A stretch of DNA of 64,000 nucleotides from Atrina japonica (GCA_030159075.1 BROG01000555.1:338501-402500), one strand, 5' to 3'. Numbered from the stretch's first letter, positions 14,055 to 52,139 are shown. Program-made: numbers and translations. The notes: generated by a model from the sequence alone, not told the origin.

Positions 14055-14400
14055 TAAAAATATCTTTGTTTTGATCAATAAGTGGCCTTTATTTTGTTAC
14101 CATAGCAACTGAAACATCCGCCATTGAATTCGTAATACGAAAATACCCGAAAGTACCATTTTTCATGAAAATCTTACTATATCAAAATTTGGACCAATCA
14201 CACGTTTTTATTTTGCTACCATGGCAAACAACATTTCTGTAACATCTGCTATTGACTTCATCTACCAAAATACCTTGAACTGCTATTTTTCATTAAAAAA
14301 TATCATAAAAATACCTCTTCATACTTATTTTCAGCAAAATTTGACAAAATCAAAATTGCTGAACATCAAGAGTTATCTCCCCTAATGTATCTATGACGTA
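14055..14400 (+). repeat. ~120-bp repeat module with ACCATGGCAAC motif
   Basis: Two to three degenerate units, each containing GACCAATCA, TTTATTTTGTTACCATGGCA and a CATCTGCCATTGAATT-like segment, at about 118-bp spacing. The same module is found at 35270-35710, so this is a dispersed repeat with internal tandem structure. Confidence 0.6.
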
Positions 14401-14454
14401 ATCAAACAGTGAATCATCCTTAATTGCATTTTATATTATAGAAGACCACATACC

Positions 14455-14455
<1 letters not shown>

Positions 14456-14547
<92 letters not shown>
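14456..14547. repeat. (CA)n microsatellite
   Basis: About 45 CA dinucleotides without interruption. A shorter (CAA)n run lies at 13915-13941. Confidence 0.97.
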
Positions 14548-14550
<3 letters not shown>

Positions 14551-15310
14551 TTGAGGTGTTAGTCTTTTGTTTTTTCTTTATTTCTCTTAATAAGAAGACC
14601 ACATACCTTAAGTCAACCAAGATTCAGTTGGACATCCGATTACTGTTAGAAACCAAAATAATTTCTGTCTAATTTATAAAATTAGAGATATACAATTTCA
14701 ACACTTTGCCTTGCTTCAATTCCATGTATTAGTGTTGGTCTAATATGCTGTACCGACAAGGATCTATCACTCTTGTTACAGTTTAATTAAGAATTTCAAA
14801 ATGTTTTGGTATTTTACTGTCCTCACTACCACTTCCGAAATATACATGGCAATATGTATATCAATATACAAATTTGCTTGATACTCTCAAATAACTTAAT
14901 ATCTAATCACAAATGCAAAGTCATTCGTTTTCATTAGTATTTTCTAACGTATTGATGTACAATTACAGATATGAATATTATTTTGTAGATAAGACAATGT
15001 TTACTCTAGTTACTTAAAAATGAAACAAATGATTTCTCAGTAGTGTTACATAACAGAAATTGTTCGATTATTAATAGATAAAAAACGCGACTCTTCAAAA
15101 TTCGACTACCGAAGTAAGAAAATTAATTACGCGTGACCTGATTTGATAACTGCACTGTAGAGTGTTGAGTAGTCAATTTAGATAATTGCAAATGTGAATA
15201 AAATCCATATTGCTTCTTGTGAATGTCTTATAGGATGCGTGATGATATATCTACTTTTTTACTGTGTCACGAGTAGTTCATTTATTATCTAATGTGAATG
15301 TCAGAATCGA

Positions 15311-16045
15311 TAAAGCTAGCGGTGTCCTTTAATTTCACATTTAAATATATCGACGACGTTTTGTCAATTAATAATGGCAATTTTCATACATATTTCAATG
15401 CAATATATCCCAGCAAATTAGAAATTAAAGATACAACAGAATCAAGCACACACGCTTCGTACTTAGACACTTACTGACTATAGACACAGACCGGAAATTG
15501 GCAACTAAGCTTTACGACAAATGCAACGATTTCGGCTTTCCTATCGTAAATTTTCCACATTTAAGTAGTAATATCCCAGAGTCACCTGCATATGGAGTTT
15601 ATATTTGACAAATGATCCGATATACAAGGTGGTGTTCAACATATGAACATTTCATATACAGATGTAAACTTCGCACTGGTAAATTGTTGACACAGGGATA
15701 TCGAAAACCACGTTTGATGGCAACGTTCCGCAAATTTTAAGGCCGGTATAATAGTTTTGTTTGCAATTACTCTGTTTCACTAAGTGAAATGTTGAGTTGC
15801 CTGTATGTTGGCGGTTGTTGAGACGTCTGTACCAATTGTGACAAAGAGTCGTTCCTCACGTATTTCATTTGGACTTGACTGTGGACTCACGGCGGATGTG
15901 ACCGGTCGACAGTGGGTGCTTACTCCTCCATGGCACCTGATCCCACCTCTTGGTTTCCAGAGGTCCGTCTTTGTCTATTTTGGCCGAATTTGTATCTGTA
16001 TCCTGGACTTCCTAAAATTTTATACTTTGGTATCTGTTTTATAAA
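15311..16045 (+). mobile_element. RT-element fragment, copy P1 (YIDD palm motif and 3' end)
   Basis: This is a 5'-truncated retroelement copy. It begins within the reverse-transcriptase palm: FKYIDDVLSINNGNFHTY, with the YIDD metal-binding box at 15346-15357. It continues through ATKLYDKCNDFGFPIVNFPH and AYGVYI with stops and frameshifts, then an AT-poor 3' region (GACCGGTCGACAGTGGGTGC ... CTTGGTTTCCAGAGGTCCG) and ends near TATACTTTGGTATCTG. At least eight other pieces of the same family occur in the window, sharing this 3' end. The RT resembles Penelope-like/RT_like proteins common in marine invertebrates, but that assignment is tentative. It is a broken copy. Confidence 0.75.
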
Positions 16046-16309
16046 ATGGTTAAATAGAATTGTCATGCGGTATTTAAGTAAAATTGGAAAATGGTTTATT
16101 TATGTGATATTTTTTCACCGATTCGTTCAAATGCTTCTTTAAACAGCACAGCGGATCCACAGTTGACGAAATTACTTTGGATCCCGCTTTTCCTATTGCA
16201 GTGAGTGTGGCGCATGACGACTTTTTAAAATAATTTGAATTTTTCAGTGTTTATGATTTCTGTATAACAAATAGGTGACAATAAATGTTAGATTCAGATG
16301 CTTTCTTCG

Positions 16310-16397
16310 ACACATACATAAATACATACATACATACATACATACATACATACATACATACATACATACATACATACATACATACATACATACATAA
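16310..16397. repeat. (CATA)n microsatellite
   Basis: About 21 CATA tetranucleotides. The minus-strand reading frame through it (Met-Tyr-Val-Cys repeats) is an artefact. Confidence 0.96.
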
Positions 16398-17033
16398 ATG
16401 AATACGTAGTTCCCACGGTATTAAGTTTTAAGTCACATTTCTTTGTAATATTTGAATTTTTCATTAGATAACCACTCCTATCCGACGAAAACGAAAACAA
16501 AATCCAAAAATTTGAGTTATTTGGGGGGTTCGTAGGAATTCTTAAATTTACCCTGGTGATATAAAAAGTGTGGTCGATTCACAGTGAGAGTACAGTTCCG
16601 GCACAGTCTCAGAACATGTTGCAATCGAATGTACCATTGCTGGAAGTAGTTATTTCAAATATGCCTATCAAATTTTCATAATCCACGTAAGTTTATGACT
16701 AAATTGCTTGCCCAGGACCAGTGTTTTAGAGCATTTGATTGGTGTTCCATTTGCCTTGGTTGTCCTGGACAGTGAAACGAACACGCTCGGTAGAGCGTCA
16801 CCACGTGACCGGCAACACCTTACTTTTTATAAATAGATCAATGTGTTAGGTATTTCCTGCGATTGATTAACTAATTAGTTGGAATAGAACTTTAAAAATA
16901 CGACGAAAGTTCATACGAATACGCATTAAGAGAGTATAGTAAAGTTAATTCATGAACATTACTCACCGGAATGTAGCTTTAAAATATAAAACATTTAAAG
17001 TGTCCGCAGTCAAATTCAAATCGAATCAATTTG

Positions 17034-17698
17034 TGATAACTCCTGATTGTACCAGTATAGAGATAAAACAATAACCTGGGAGATAACTCCTGATCGTACC
17101 AGTATAGAGATTAAACAATTACATGGGAGATAACTCCTGATAGTACAAGTATAGAGATTAAACAATAACATGGGAGATAACTCCTGATGGTATCAGTATA
17201 GAGATTTAACAATAACATGGGAGATAACTCCTGATGGTACCAGTATAGAGAGTAAACAATAACATGGGAGATAACTCCTAATGGTACCAGTATAGAGATT
17301 AAACAATAACATGGGAGATAACTCCTGATGGTACCGATACAAACGATTAGACAATAAGATGGGAAATAACTCCTGATCACAAACGGTAAAGACGATTGAA
17401 CAAGAACATGGGAGATATCACGTGGTCACAGTCGGTATAGACAATAAAAACCACAACACGAGAGAAAACATCTTGCCACAATCAGTATGGAAAAATAAAC
17501 AATAACATGGGAGGTAATTTCTTATCACAACCGGCATAGACGATTAAACCATAGAATGGGAGATAACTCACGATTACAATCGTAAAGACGATTAAACAAT
17601 AACATGGGAGATAATTCTTGGTAACAATCGATATAGGCGAATGAATCAACAATGATATGGATAACATTTGATCACAGTCGGTATAGGCGATTCAACTA
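17034..17698. repeat. 47-bp minisatellite, about 14 copies
   Basis: Tandem units of the type GGGAGATAACTCCTGATGGT, ACCAGTATAGAGATTAAACA, ATAACAT. Copies at 17090-17340 are very similar, and those after 17340 progressively diverge. The minus-strand frames here are repeat by-products. Confidence 0.93.
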
Positions 17699-17699
17699 T

Positions 17700-20414
17700 A
17701 TCTTTCGAATAGTTAAAACATTGTAACTGTGAATACAGGTTCATTTTACTATCAAATGTAATCTACATGTTGACTTACAACGCAGATCCTTCGTAATGAT
17801 GTGACAAGAAGTTATCTTGGTAAATAAAAAATATCCCGGTATCATAATATTTGAGAATTTACTCAAGTCTGAGAATATTCTCAACTTGGCTTGCTCAGCC
17901 AATCAGATTTCAGCATTTGCCAAAGTTGAGTAAAATATTTCTTAAGTTTTATGGTGCCAGGTCCTGGTATATAGGTATAATAGATTAAAACACTATATCT
18001 GAAGTAGATAACTTCACATCTTAATGTCACATAATATTAAAGTGGTTTATTTGATCTTATCTGTTTATATACGTATACATGTTGTAAATTTGAGATACAA
18101 TCCAATTTCTAAGTAAAAGATGTTTATTGTTTTTATCAATTTGACACATTTTTATCGAATTATTGTAGAGGTTAATTGGCGTTACCAAAGGAAATTGACC
18201 CTCTTCTATTTGAGAACCTTGTGCATTCTGAGATTTGATTAAACCCACTGAAATAGAAGTACATTGTAGTATTATTGTTTTATTTTTTGTTACATGTTAA
18301 TCGAGAATGCTGGAAATGTAACATGGATGGTATCTGAATATTCAAAGATATAGACAGGCGTGTGTAGAGAGTCATACTAGAGAGTATTGGACACACTCAG
18401 ACATTTACAAAATTCACAAGTGGGACAAGGTGTCACGGATAGTAATAAATGTTCCCTGCCCAACTGTACTGAACATCATGAGTCTGAAAGTCAACTAATG
18501 TGTTATTTAAGTTTACATGTGAGGACTATGAAAAAAATGACTTCGTAGTCAAAGAAACATAGAACGTAAGAGATAGGAAACAAGAGGTCCAACAGTCCGA
18601 TCATCTTAGTGATGTCAGTTTAATGTAACATTTTCCGAGACTGTATATCATATCTGTGTCACTATATTGGCCTTAACCTGACCTTAAACCTGTCCTCAGA
18701 TTAACTAATTTAACAACACCTGGAAAAGATCTTTTCTTTCCATTCTAACTGCAGGTGTACAAAATGATTTTCTAGACTAAGTTTATTATCATTGCATGGC
18801 TAGACTGGTCACAGTCAAGACCTTGAACATCTGCTCCCACGGTAATTGCATAAATCTGTATAGGGCCTTACACTATTTCTAATAATGTATTCGGTTTTCT
18901 TCTATTTCTCCTAGGTGCTAATCAATTATATCTTTAACAATTTTGCATTCAACTGCAAATGGTCGAAAATGTATATATTAGCAGTCAATTTTGATATATT
19001 TCCTACATTTGTTAAAACAAAAGTACATGCAGAAAGACAAGGATACCCAGAATGTTGATAAGTGGTGCTTTACCATACAATGTCTCTTCATTATTTCAAC
19101 GTAGAATACATGTATTTCTATCATTTGAAAAATGTCATTAATTAGATTGTTATAAAATTACTTCCAATTAGCATGTACGAGGAAGTAGCTTTCAATAGCG
19201 TATTGGACCATTATACTTTTAATTCCTCTCTTTAAATCATAAATTATAATCCATGCCAATAAATGCAAAAATATAGGCATATACGTTAAGCATGAGTTTT
19301 TTAGCCGATTTTCAGCATAAGGGGTTTACACAGCATGATTTGTTATACACACATTATGACACACATGATAGATAATGCCGTGTAAACAGTGTTATGACTG
19401 AATGATTGGAAACACGCATGACTGAAATTGGATATAAATCATGGGGTTTTAACCAAACAGAATAAAGGTGACCAAGGTCATTTATAAATACAACATAAGC
19501 AACAATACCAAAACCACATGGCAAATAAAACAAAAAATGCCAAAAAAAGATTCATTATACTTGACAAAAGTCAAATCCAAAGACTCTGAGAATCATATAA
19601 AGAAGAAGATGCATTGTAGAACATATCCATAGTCCACAATACTTTAAAAAGGATAAAATAAAAGGATGTGTCTTTCCACTTCATGAATGGAGAAACTTTC
19701 CCCAACAAATCTCATAAGATATTTAAATCCATTCTGAAACAGTCTTTAAACATTGTGGGTCTTCAACTGAAAGTTACTTTATTAAAGCATGATGTATCCC
19801 ATGATTCTTACGTCTTTTAATCAATCAGATACCCATTTACTCCTTGGTCTTTTTCTCTTGTTCATTATATGCATTGCACTTATCATAATACATAAAAGAA
19901 CAAATATTTCCCCACCATCCATAGTGAACAGGTGCTTGGCAGAAATGAAGGAAAATATATGGAAGAAGCTGGTCATGATTTAGACACAATACGTAAACAA
20001 GGAAGTCATGTACAACAAAGTTATACAAGTTTTAATCATACGTAATCGGTAAGACCCTGAATACCCCTTCAATATGGTAATTAGCAAATCTTTCTGTTAC
20101 TTAAGTTACAAGCGTACATAATGCGTCTTACAGTACACAAACATGGTAAACCTCAAACTTCGAAAGGCAATGGATTCGGTTTGTCTTCTCTTAGGAATCG
20201 ACAAAAGACCACATATATATATATATTCCTAATTAAGAGGTGCAGCGTGTAAAAGACCTGAAATATGTAAGACGTTTTATTGCGAGTTCCTTATTTAAAC
20301 TATAAAAAAAAAACATGTAGAATGTCCAAAATTAAGCTCGCTTCACATTGTCTATATCTATATAGTAATATTCAGCTCATCAGATTATAAAATACATTGC
20401 TGTATGCAAATATA
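17700..20414. other. intergenic stretch without recognisable gene
   Basis: About 2.7 kb of unique-looking AT-rich sequence. No exon with credible splice signals, no RT fragment and no RNA gene was seen. The short frames at 18057, 19789 and 19837 show no domain character. Confidence 0.55.
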
Positions 20415-20662
20415 AAAAATGCCTTTTTTGTTTTATTTGTTTGTTGTTTTACATTCCGGCATGCCTTCTTCACTTATATTGAGATGTCACTAGTTTAGGT
20501 AAAGTGCCACAAATTTTAACCTGTTCTATGGACTGACGCCGATACAAAGAGGATTATTTTATGTGTCAGGCCTGTCGTGACTCTAGACCTCGGTTTTAGT
20601 TCTCATATGAAAGACCTGTGAATTTTACTACCATTTTGAAACAGTCTTTGGCATGATCAGGT
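20415..20662 (-). mobile_element. tRNA-derived SINE body, copy C (head missing)
   Basis: Read on the minus strand it matches the body of the SINE at 60850-61205: the reverse complement of ACCTCGGTTTTAGT, a CACTTTACCTAAACTAGTG segment and the GAATGTAAAACAACAAAC tail. The tRNA-like head is absent. It abuts an RT-element fragment at 20663. Confidence 0.65.
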
Positions 20663-20950
20663 ATAAAACATCTTAGATATCAAGGTATCAATATTTAGAA
20701 TGTCCAGGATATAGATACAAATCTGGTAAAATGGGACAAACACGGATCTTTGGAAACCAAGAGGTGGGATCAGGTTGCCATGGAGGAGTAAGCATTACCT
20801 GTCGACCGATCACACCTGCCGTGAGTTCATAGTCAAGTCCAAATGAAATACGTGAGGAACGAATCCTCGTCACAACTGGTACAGACAACCGCCAACGAAA
20901 AGGTAACTCAACATTTCACCTAGTGAAAGAGAGTTACAGCTTGCGAGTCG
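20663..20950 (-). mobile_element. RT-element fragment, copy P2 (3' end only)
   Basis: The reverse-orientation 3' region of the P family: GTCCAGGATATAGATACAAA, CGGATCTTTGGAAACCAAGA, CCTGTCGACCGATCACACC and AACTCAACATTTCACCTAGTG. There is no RT palm motif. Confidence 0.7.
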
Positions 20951-21689
20951 AACACTCTACCGCTAGAACACCACGAACTTGTTTGACCTTACAGACGACA
21001 GGCATTACTAACAATTAATTCAATAAATCTCTCTAGGATTTTCTTTCTACAAACCAGGAAAGGAAACGAAGACATACTATTTATCAAGCACACATAACAG
21101 ATTTACGTAATTGTTTTACTTGTTAACGTTCATAAAAATTTTAATTAGTCGTCGTTACCCTTATTTACTTTCCTGTCTGTTAGCATCACACACTTTTAAT
21201 TAGTGCACTCGGCAGGAAGTAATAATACGGTGTTTTAATGATTTTCGTCAGTAGAATTATTCTTACCAATTACATAACATCAATGAGTGTGGAATGATTC
21301 ATTTTAAATGTCAACTGTCGTCATTAAAAGGCTGTAAGAACAGACCAGGCTTTAGAATCATTCATATTTTATATGACTTTAACTTTCGATTATATTGTCT
21401 AGACATAGATAGTTTGCTATGAAAATTTACGGGTTGTTTTTAGAAGTCATATATTTCACTAGAAACAAGTACTTGGATTCGGTTTAATACTTAAATTACA
21501 CATTGCATAATACTTTCCAGATATAATTGACTCGACAAATAAGAAGACAATTCACATCTTTCTTTACCTTGTGCCCTATATCTTTGTTATTTTTTAACTA
21601 CTGAGTTTTAACTTGATTAACCATACATATAATGAAAACGATATTATAAGAATTTTACTAATGAATGACTCTGAAAATGCCTTTGACAC

Positions 21690-22415
21690 TGTATCCCTTA
21701 TTCATATGAAGCAGAGTTCATTTAGAAACAGCTGAATCAAAAGAAGATAAAGCTAGCGGTGTCCTTTAATTTGACAAATAAATATATCGACGACGCATTG
21801 TCGATTAATAATTACAATTGCCATACATATGGCAATGCGATATATTCCAGCGAACTAAAAATTAAAGGTACAACAATCTCAAGCACACACGCCTCATACT
21901 TTTTACTTCCAGACGGAAAATTAATAACTAAGCTATACAACATTTAAGTAGTAATATCATACAGTCACCCGCATATGGAGTTTATATTTCACAAATGATC
22001 CAGTATGCCAGACGTGTTCAACATATGAATATTTCATATACAGATGTAAACTTCTCACTGGTAAATAATTATTGACACAGGGATATCAAAAACCGCGTTT
22101 GATGTCAACGTTCCGCAAAATTTTTGGTCGGTATAATAATCTTGTTTGCGATTACTCTGTTTTACTAAGTGAAATATTGAATTGCCTTTTCGTTAGCTGT
22201 TCTTAAGCCGTCTGTACCAATTGTGACGATTATTCGGTCCTCGCGTATTTCATTCGATTTAACTGTGAAATCACGGTGGTTCACAGGAGATCCTTATTCC
22301 TCCATGATACCTGGTCCTTCCTCTTGATTTCCAGAGGTCCGTGTTTATTCATTTTTACTAGATTGGTATCTGTATCCTGGACATCCTAAATATTTATGCA
22401 TTGGTATCTGAGAAT
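21690..22415 (+). mobile_element. RT-element fragment, copy P3
   Basis: Begins just upstream of the palm (residual TCATATGAAGCAGAGTTCAT), includes NKYIDDALSINNYNCHTYGN with the YIDD box, and runs to the common 3' end (TTTATGCATTGGTATCTGAG). It carries an internal deletion and stops. A (CT)n tract starts about 18 bp after its 3' end. Confidence 0.72.
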
Positions 22416-22429
22416 TTTCTTATATTTGT

Positions 22430-22432
<3 letters not shown>

Positions 22433-22514
<82 letters not shown>
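22433..22514. repeat. (CT)n microsatellite
   Basis: About 40 CT dinucleotides, directly after the 3' end of RT fragment P3. Confidence 0.97.
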
Positions 22515-22516
<2 letters not shown>

Positions 22517-23592
22517 GTTGTAAGTAGATGTGAAATCGCTGATTCATTGATTAATAAATCAATATGCATTTTCTGAAATTGGTTTTCATTTAGAACGGTT
22601 TTTTCAAATAACAAGATAGATGCTTTACATCTGGGCTTCTGATTAATGTATATTTAATGTTTCTACAGTCTCTGCTTGAAACATATATCAGAGCTTTAAA
22701 CCTGTTTAACGTCATGCTAAATATGCACTTTACTTCGAAACTGGTAAGTGACGTCATATTTCATCAAATAGAATTTGATAAACACTGTGTCGTGGAGGGA
22801 ACTTTTACATGAGTATTCTATGCACCATTTTATACGAAGACCGTCGAGTGCAAGTCGAAAAGGTGCTTACGGTTTGCTTGTATTGGTATAGTATGTGAAT
22901 ATGCAATGCAGCTTTGTTCCGCATTTTTTCGTGTTCAAAGATATTTTCCATTTTATTAAAGTGGTTAGTTGATTTGAAAATGGTACGGGAAAATGATGTC
23001 GACAGGTTACATAACTTAAATATTTGATCTACACACTGATTCTGACAATATTCTTATCAAATACAAAGGTCATTTGATAAAAGCTGATACAGTGGTTAAG
23101 AACATCCACAAGTTATATAATTCAGCTTTGGATGAAATTACACATTTGATAAGAGAAAGATAAAGTATACTGCAGTTTTCAATTTAACATCCGAATAATG
23201 TATTTTGTCTAGTGTCAGGTTGTGATTTTATATATCATATTACGGAGAATTATCATTAGTGCTTTTAAAATCATGATTTTACCACGAATGTTACCCAACC
23301 TTACATCAATGATATTGTGAAGTATGGAAATCATTAGAGCAAAATGGATTATCGACATAAATGGTAACGGATAAAAGACATCATATTTACCCAAATTTAG
23401 AAAATGTAATAGCATCTATGACAGCATATATTCATTATCAGCTCCTGTGAACTTCAATCAATATCGACAACGCGTGTCAAGTATTATCTTAATCTAGCGT
23501 AAACATTTCTTGGACGGACTATGATACAATAATTACCCTGGATATTTTACAGCAAGTTATTTTGTATACCTCTTTACAACAGTTATCGTCAA
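22515..23592 (+). other. 5' flank of the first NIT guanylate cyclase
   Basis: About 1.1 kb of AT-rich sequence between the (CT)n tract and the first coding exon. It should hold the 5' UTR and promoter, but no TATA box, initiator or upstream exon can be named with confidence. Confidence 0.4.
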
Positions 23593-47804
<24,212 letters not shown>

Positions 47805-48020
47805 CAATTTGTTTGATGATAAAAGATTGAAATTAAATCTATCGATGCTATCCAAGCGCACATACTTGAAATTGCTGACGTATTGTTTGTTACTCATGTA
47901 AGTGAAGTAAGATATCAACTTTATATCACATTACAATTAAATACTTGTAATATTGGTGGTTTCTTTTTTTCCTTGAGAAATGATGCACATAAAGTGAATT
48001 ACTTATTTCTGTTTTTTATA

Positions 48021-48026
48021 AATAAA
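48021..48026 (+). promoter_or_regulatory. candidate poly(A) signal of gene 1
   Basis: AATAAA about 220 nt after the stop, the first canonical hexamer downstream. It would give a 3' UTR of about 240 nt. Position only; no other evidence. Confidence 0.45.
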
Positions 48027-48247
48027 ATATAAAACATATGCTACAGTTTTGTTAATTTACTGACATAATTTCCTTTGTATTTTCAAAATATCAACTTTAC
48101 ACATATTTAAAATAGTTTGTTCCTAGCAGTAATTTATATATAGATATATATATATATATAAACAGCCTATAGCATTCTTATCTATAGGTATATTTTTACT
48201 GTGTTAAAGAGTTAAAGAGTCAAAGTTTGTATATAAATATGTCGTTT

Positions 48248-48270
48248 TAATATATATATATATATATATA

Positions 48271-48337
<67 letters not shown>

Positions 48338-48444
48338 CTAACGACACGGACAAAATAAATGTCAAATGTTCGAGACGCCCTGCTCTTCATCAGAACAAAA
48401 CAATTAAAATAACATGAAAAAACACACTCTCACGCAAACATCCA

Positions 48445-48531
<87 letters not shown>
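48248..48531. repeat. (AT)n followed by (CA)n microsatellites
   Basis: An interrupted AT tract at 48248-48334, about 110 bp of unique sequence, then (CA)n at 48448-48531. A short AT tract follows at 48594-48613. Confidence 0.95.
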
Positions 48532-48582
48532 CTCCCAAAATTTGAATTTTATTTTGTCCCACGTCCTTAGTTTTTTTCGTGC

Positions 48583-48613
<31 letters not shown>

Positions 48614-49169
48614 CGGTTGACGTTAAGTATAAATGTTCCTATTTAAAAATTTATAATATAGTTTATAATATAACCATGCCATAAACAAGAATATTTCTTT
48701 GTTCCAAAAAGAAATAGGAAGCCATTTTTTATAATGTAATCAGTTCCAGCGCCAACACAGTCTGTTCATGCGATTTATTTTGGCAGTGGTAAATTGTCTC
48801 CGTTCATCTGTTTTCTGTAGTGTACAAATTATAACTTTTCACCAGAAATATTTCAAAACAAACTGTGGTAATGTTTTCACTGAGTCAATAATAGCGAAAA
48901 CATCATGGAATGAAAATGGAATTAGAATTCTATTAGAATTTTTCATCAGTTTTAAGTTTAGCTTAGCATCCATCATTTGTAATTTACATTTATTGTCGCC
49001 ATATGAATTTGGTTTGTATCGGCTTAGAATGCGAAAAATGTTTCAACGAATAAAACATGAAGAAATTTATATATATATTTCCTACTGCAAAGGTATAATC
49101 AGCATTTTTCAGTCACTCTTTTGCCCTTCCACTTACACATGTATAATGTAAAAAAAATCGAATTATTTC

Positions 49170-49560
49170 TTATTAACCGCCTAAAAGTAAAGACACGGCA
49201 AAGGTTACACACAGCATGACATTAATTTGCCAGTTGCTAATCGTATTTCGCTTTTAGAGGTACTATGTCTTAATTCTAATTCTAGTAGTAATCTTACATA
49301 CACTGGAAACCCGATGTAAAACACCAAGGGTCAAATCCTCCAAACGTCTATCAGCAATACACGTATTTGTATATATTTACAAAAGATACCGATTTTGAAC
49401 TATCAAAACTGCATTGGACACCTGAACATCATGAAAAGGCAATATTTACTCAGCACTTCTTTACAAAGATACTGAAAGCCATTTTTCGAATAATGTATAG
49501 TTCTATATTATTTCCGAAAGCTGTGTAAACCATATTTGGTTACTAAAACTTCCGTTAGAT
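49170..49560 (+). mobile_element. Very degenerate RT-element 5'/fingers remnant
   Basis: AAAAGATACCGATTTTGAAC ... TGCATTGGACACCTGAACAT parallels the P4 segment ACCGATACTGATTTTGATC ... TATTGGATACCTTAACTT. TACAAAGATACTGAAAGCC corresponds to CAAGATATTGACAGCC. No readable frame is left. Confidence 0.4.
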
Positions 49561-49772
49561 ACATTTTCTTCTCAGATTCAGTTATAATTATTTTTCATTT
49601 TACATATAAAGTTTTTGGTTATTTTTAATAGTTATTTTGTATGCTGTTTGTTTTTATCACGAGTACACTAAAAAGGATAACAAAAGGTTATATATTAGCA
49701 ATATGTATACAATTTGGGGAGACCATAACATTCAAAAATTCGTCAGCATTGCGATGGGTACTTATTGTACTC

Positions 49773-50082
49773 AATGCTAAACTGTCACTCCCATGTTTAT
49801 TATATCTGGGTCAAATAAGTACCCTGTGGTGGAAAGATCAATATTTTTGATAACAAAATTTGCAATCAAAAGTATAGGTTTGCCGTTGATTTTTACTTCA
49901 AATTTTCACTTGTTTACAACTCGTAGTAAAAATATCTATTCTCATATGACCCCTCCCTTTCAATTTTCAACCGTCAACCCTATAATTTCCAAAGTACTAC
50001 CAATATTCATGTAATTTTACCCTCCGCACAACTTTGGGTGTCCAAAATGTCTGGTGTTGTAAACAAAGCCGGTGTTTTTCCT
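49773..50082 (+). repeat. 310-bp direct repeat, left copy (gapped)
   Basis: Nearly identical to 51581-52004 over matched bases (CACTCCCATGTTTATTATAT ... GTAAACAAAGCCGGTGTTTT). It lacks four discrete segments present in the right copy. Confidence 0.9.
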
Positions 50083-51580
50083 ATTTTGCATTTTTTGGAA
50101 ATCTCACTAACTGTACACCAAGCCCCCTTAATAATGAGGATGGGAACCCAACATGAAGAGAAACACAGTCTATAATGTGTCACACACCCCTACCTCTCAA
50201 TCCCATTCATTGATATTAACAAATAAATGTATTATATGAAGAAGTTGTCTGTTTTTCTTTCATGATTTTCATTCAGAATTGTTTGTAACACATATATTTC
50301 ATTATTTTGAATGATTTGATACCATTATTTACCAATATTGACCATGATATCATGTATACCAGAAGTAAAGAAGAATTTCTGAAGCTCAAATAGTAAACCA
50401 TTTGGACTTATTGTGTTCATTTATATAAAATATGTTATGTAATCATTTTCAGACATGTCCATGTTTTGTTTCATCCCTTAATTACAGTCTCATGATGTAA
50501 GTAATTAAATACAGAGGGCAGATAACTGAGTCTGACTTTAAAATGACTGACACTTAAATGGTGCAAAATGATAGTCAAATTGCTTTTAAAAGAATATGAC
50601 ATATGTATAGTTCTGTTTCAGGTGAAAAATTAAGTCCTGGTATAACCCAAGAGAGTGTTAAGTGACATTTGCTGGAACAAACAAAAAATGCATGACTGAA
50701 AATTTTGAAAACTTATGAAAACATTTATTAGATGCGTTAATACAGAAAAAATATATAATTGATACTTTATAGTTATCTTTACAGGTACTTGAGTAAAATT
50801 AGATAAAAATCTCTTATTGGAAATTTTGCGTTAAAATGTTGATAGATTATGAAAAAAATGTTAAAACGCCCTATTTCTAAAGAAATTTTCTATTTACAAA
50901 ATTTTTATTACCCAAAGTTAACACAGTATGACCTAACCACAATATGGAAATACTCAGCATAAGGGGGGGGGGGGATTTAAATTAATTTTTATACTGTTTA
51001 CAGTGTATATGGCATGATGAAATATTTTTACTGTGCTTATATGCCAGTTTATACAATTTTCATAAAAATGCCCTTCAGACAGTACATATATACAACTAAA
51101 GGTACAAAATACACTGCATGAGTAAAATGACATGGTCCAATGTAGATTTTGCCCTCAAAAAAAAAGAAAATACAACCAACCTCAGAAAAGATTTTAAAAA
51201 TGAGTTAAAATTTACAATAGAAACATCATTCCAAAATATTTGCTAAAATCACTATACATAACCATAACTATATGATTTACCGTAGGAGAGGGTGGGGGTA
51301 TATACTTGAATTTTTCCAAGAACAGATGGAATTTTGACCAATAAATGATAAAATATTAGTTCTACAACAAATGCATAATAATGTGTGTATATTAAATTTG
51401 CACCTTGTGGACCCCCAACAGGTGCCCAATTTCATATAGACCCTCAGATCTGTTTAAAAGTATTAGTAAAAGTGAATGAATTGCAATTTGGGTGATAAAA
51501 ATGAGAAAATCCAGCCTACATGTGTCAAATGTGAATTTCTCTATAGGACAGACACCACCAAATATTTTCCCATAGGCCTT
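50083..51580. other. spacer between the two direct repeats
   Basis: 1.5 kb with no recognisable gene. It contains a (G)12 run at 50963-50974 and a second G-rich spot at 51283-51297. No terminal motifs of a known transposon class were seen. Confidence 0.5.
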
Positions 51581-52004
51581 AATGCTAATTTACAAAACTT
51601 CAGGTCACTGTCACTCCCATGTTTATTATATCTGGGTCAAATAAGTACCCTGTGGTGGAAGATCAATATTTTTGATAACAAAATTTGCAATCAAAAGTAT
51701 AGGTTGCCGTTGCATTTTTACTTCAAATTTTCACTTGTTTACAACTCGTAGTACTCCGCACCAAAGGAAAATATCTATTCTCATATGACCCCTCCCTTTC
51801 AATTTTCAACCGTCAACCCTATAATTTCCAAAGTACTACCAATATTCATGTATCTTTTTTATCACCTTTATTTCACTTATATAGGCAAAACTAATTTTTT
51901 CATTTAATGACCAATCAGATCGCTGGGCTCATTTTACCCTCCGCACAACTTTGGGTGTCCAAAATGTCTGCGCCCATGTTGTAAACAAAGCCGGTGTTTT
52001 TCCT
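51581..52004 (+). repeat. 424-bp direct repeat, right copy (longer form)
   Basis: The right partner of 49773-50082. The extra blocks include TTTACAAAACTTCAGGTCA near the start, TACTCCGCACCAAAGGAA near 51750, about 80 bp at 51851-51930 (ATCACCTTTATTTCACTTAT...) and a short CGCCCA-containing piece near 51972. Confidence 0.9.
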
Positions 52005-52139
52005 TATCAGCCGACCTTTTCCTTGATTCATGTGTATTTTACAAAGAAAACTACATATTATTTATCAATACCGATGTACATTCATGCGCAAAAATGCACA
52101 TACTTATTGCGATACATTTAAAGTACTTACTAATACATT

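Noticed and set aside
48768..49151. 127-aa open frame downstream of gene 1
   Set aside because: No domain, no splice support, and low-complexity hydrophobic composition typical of AT-rich noise.
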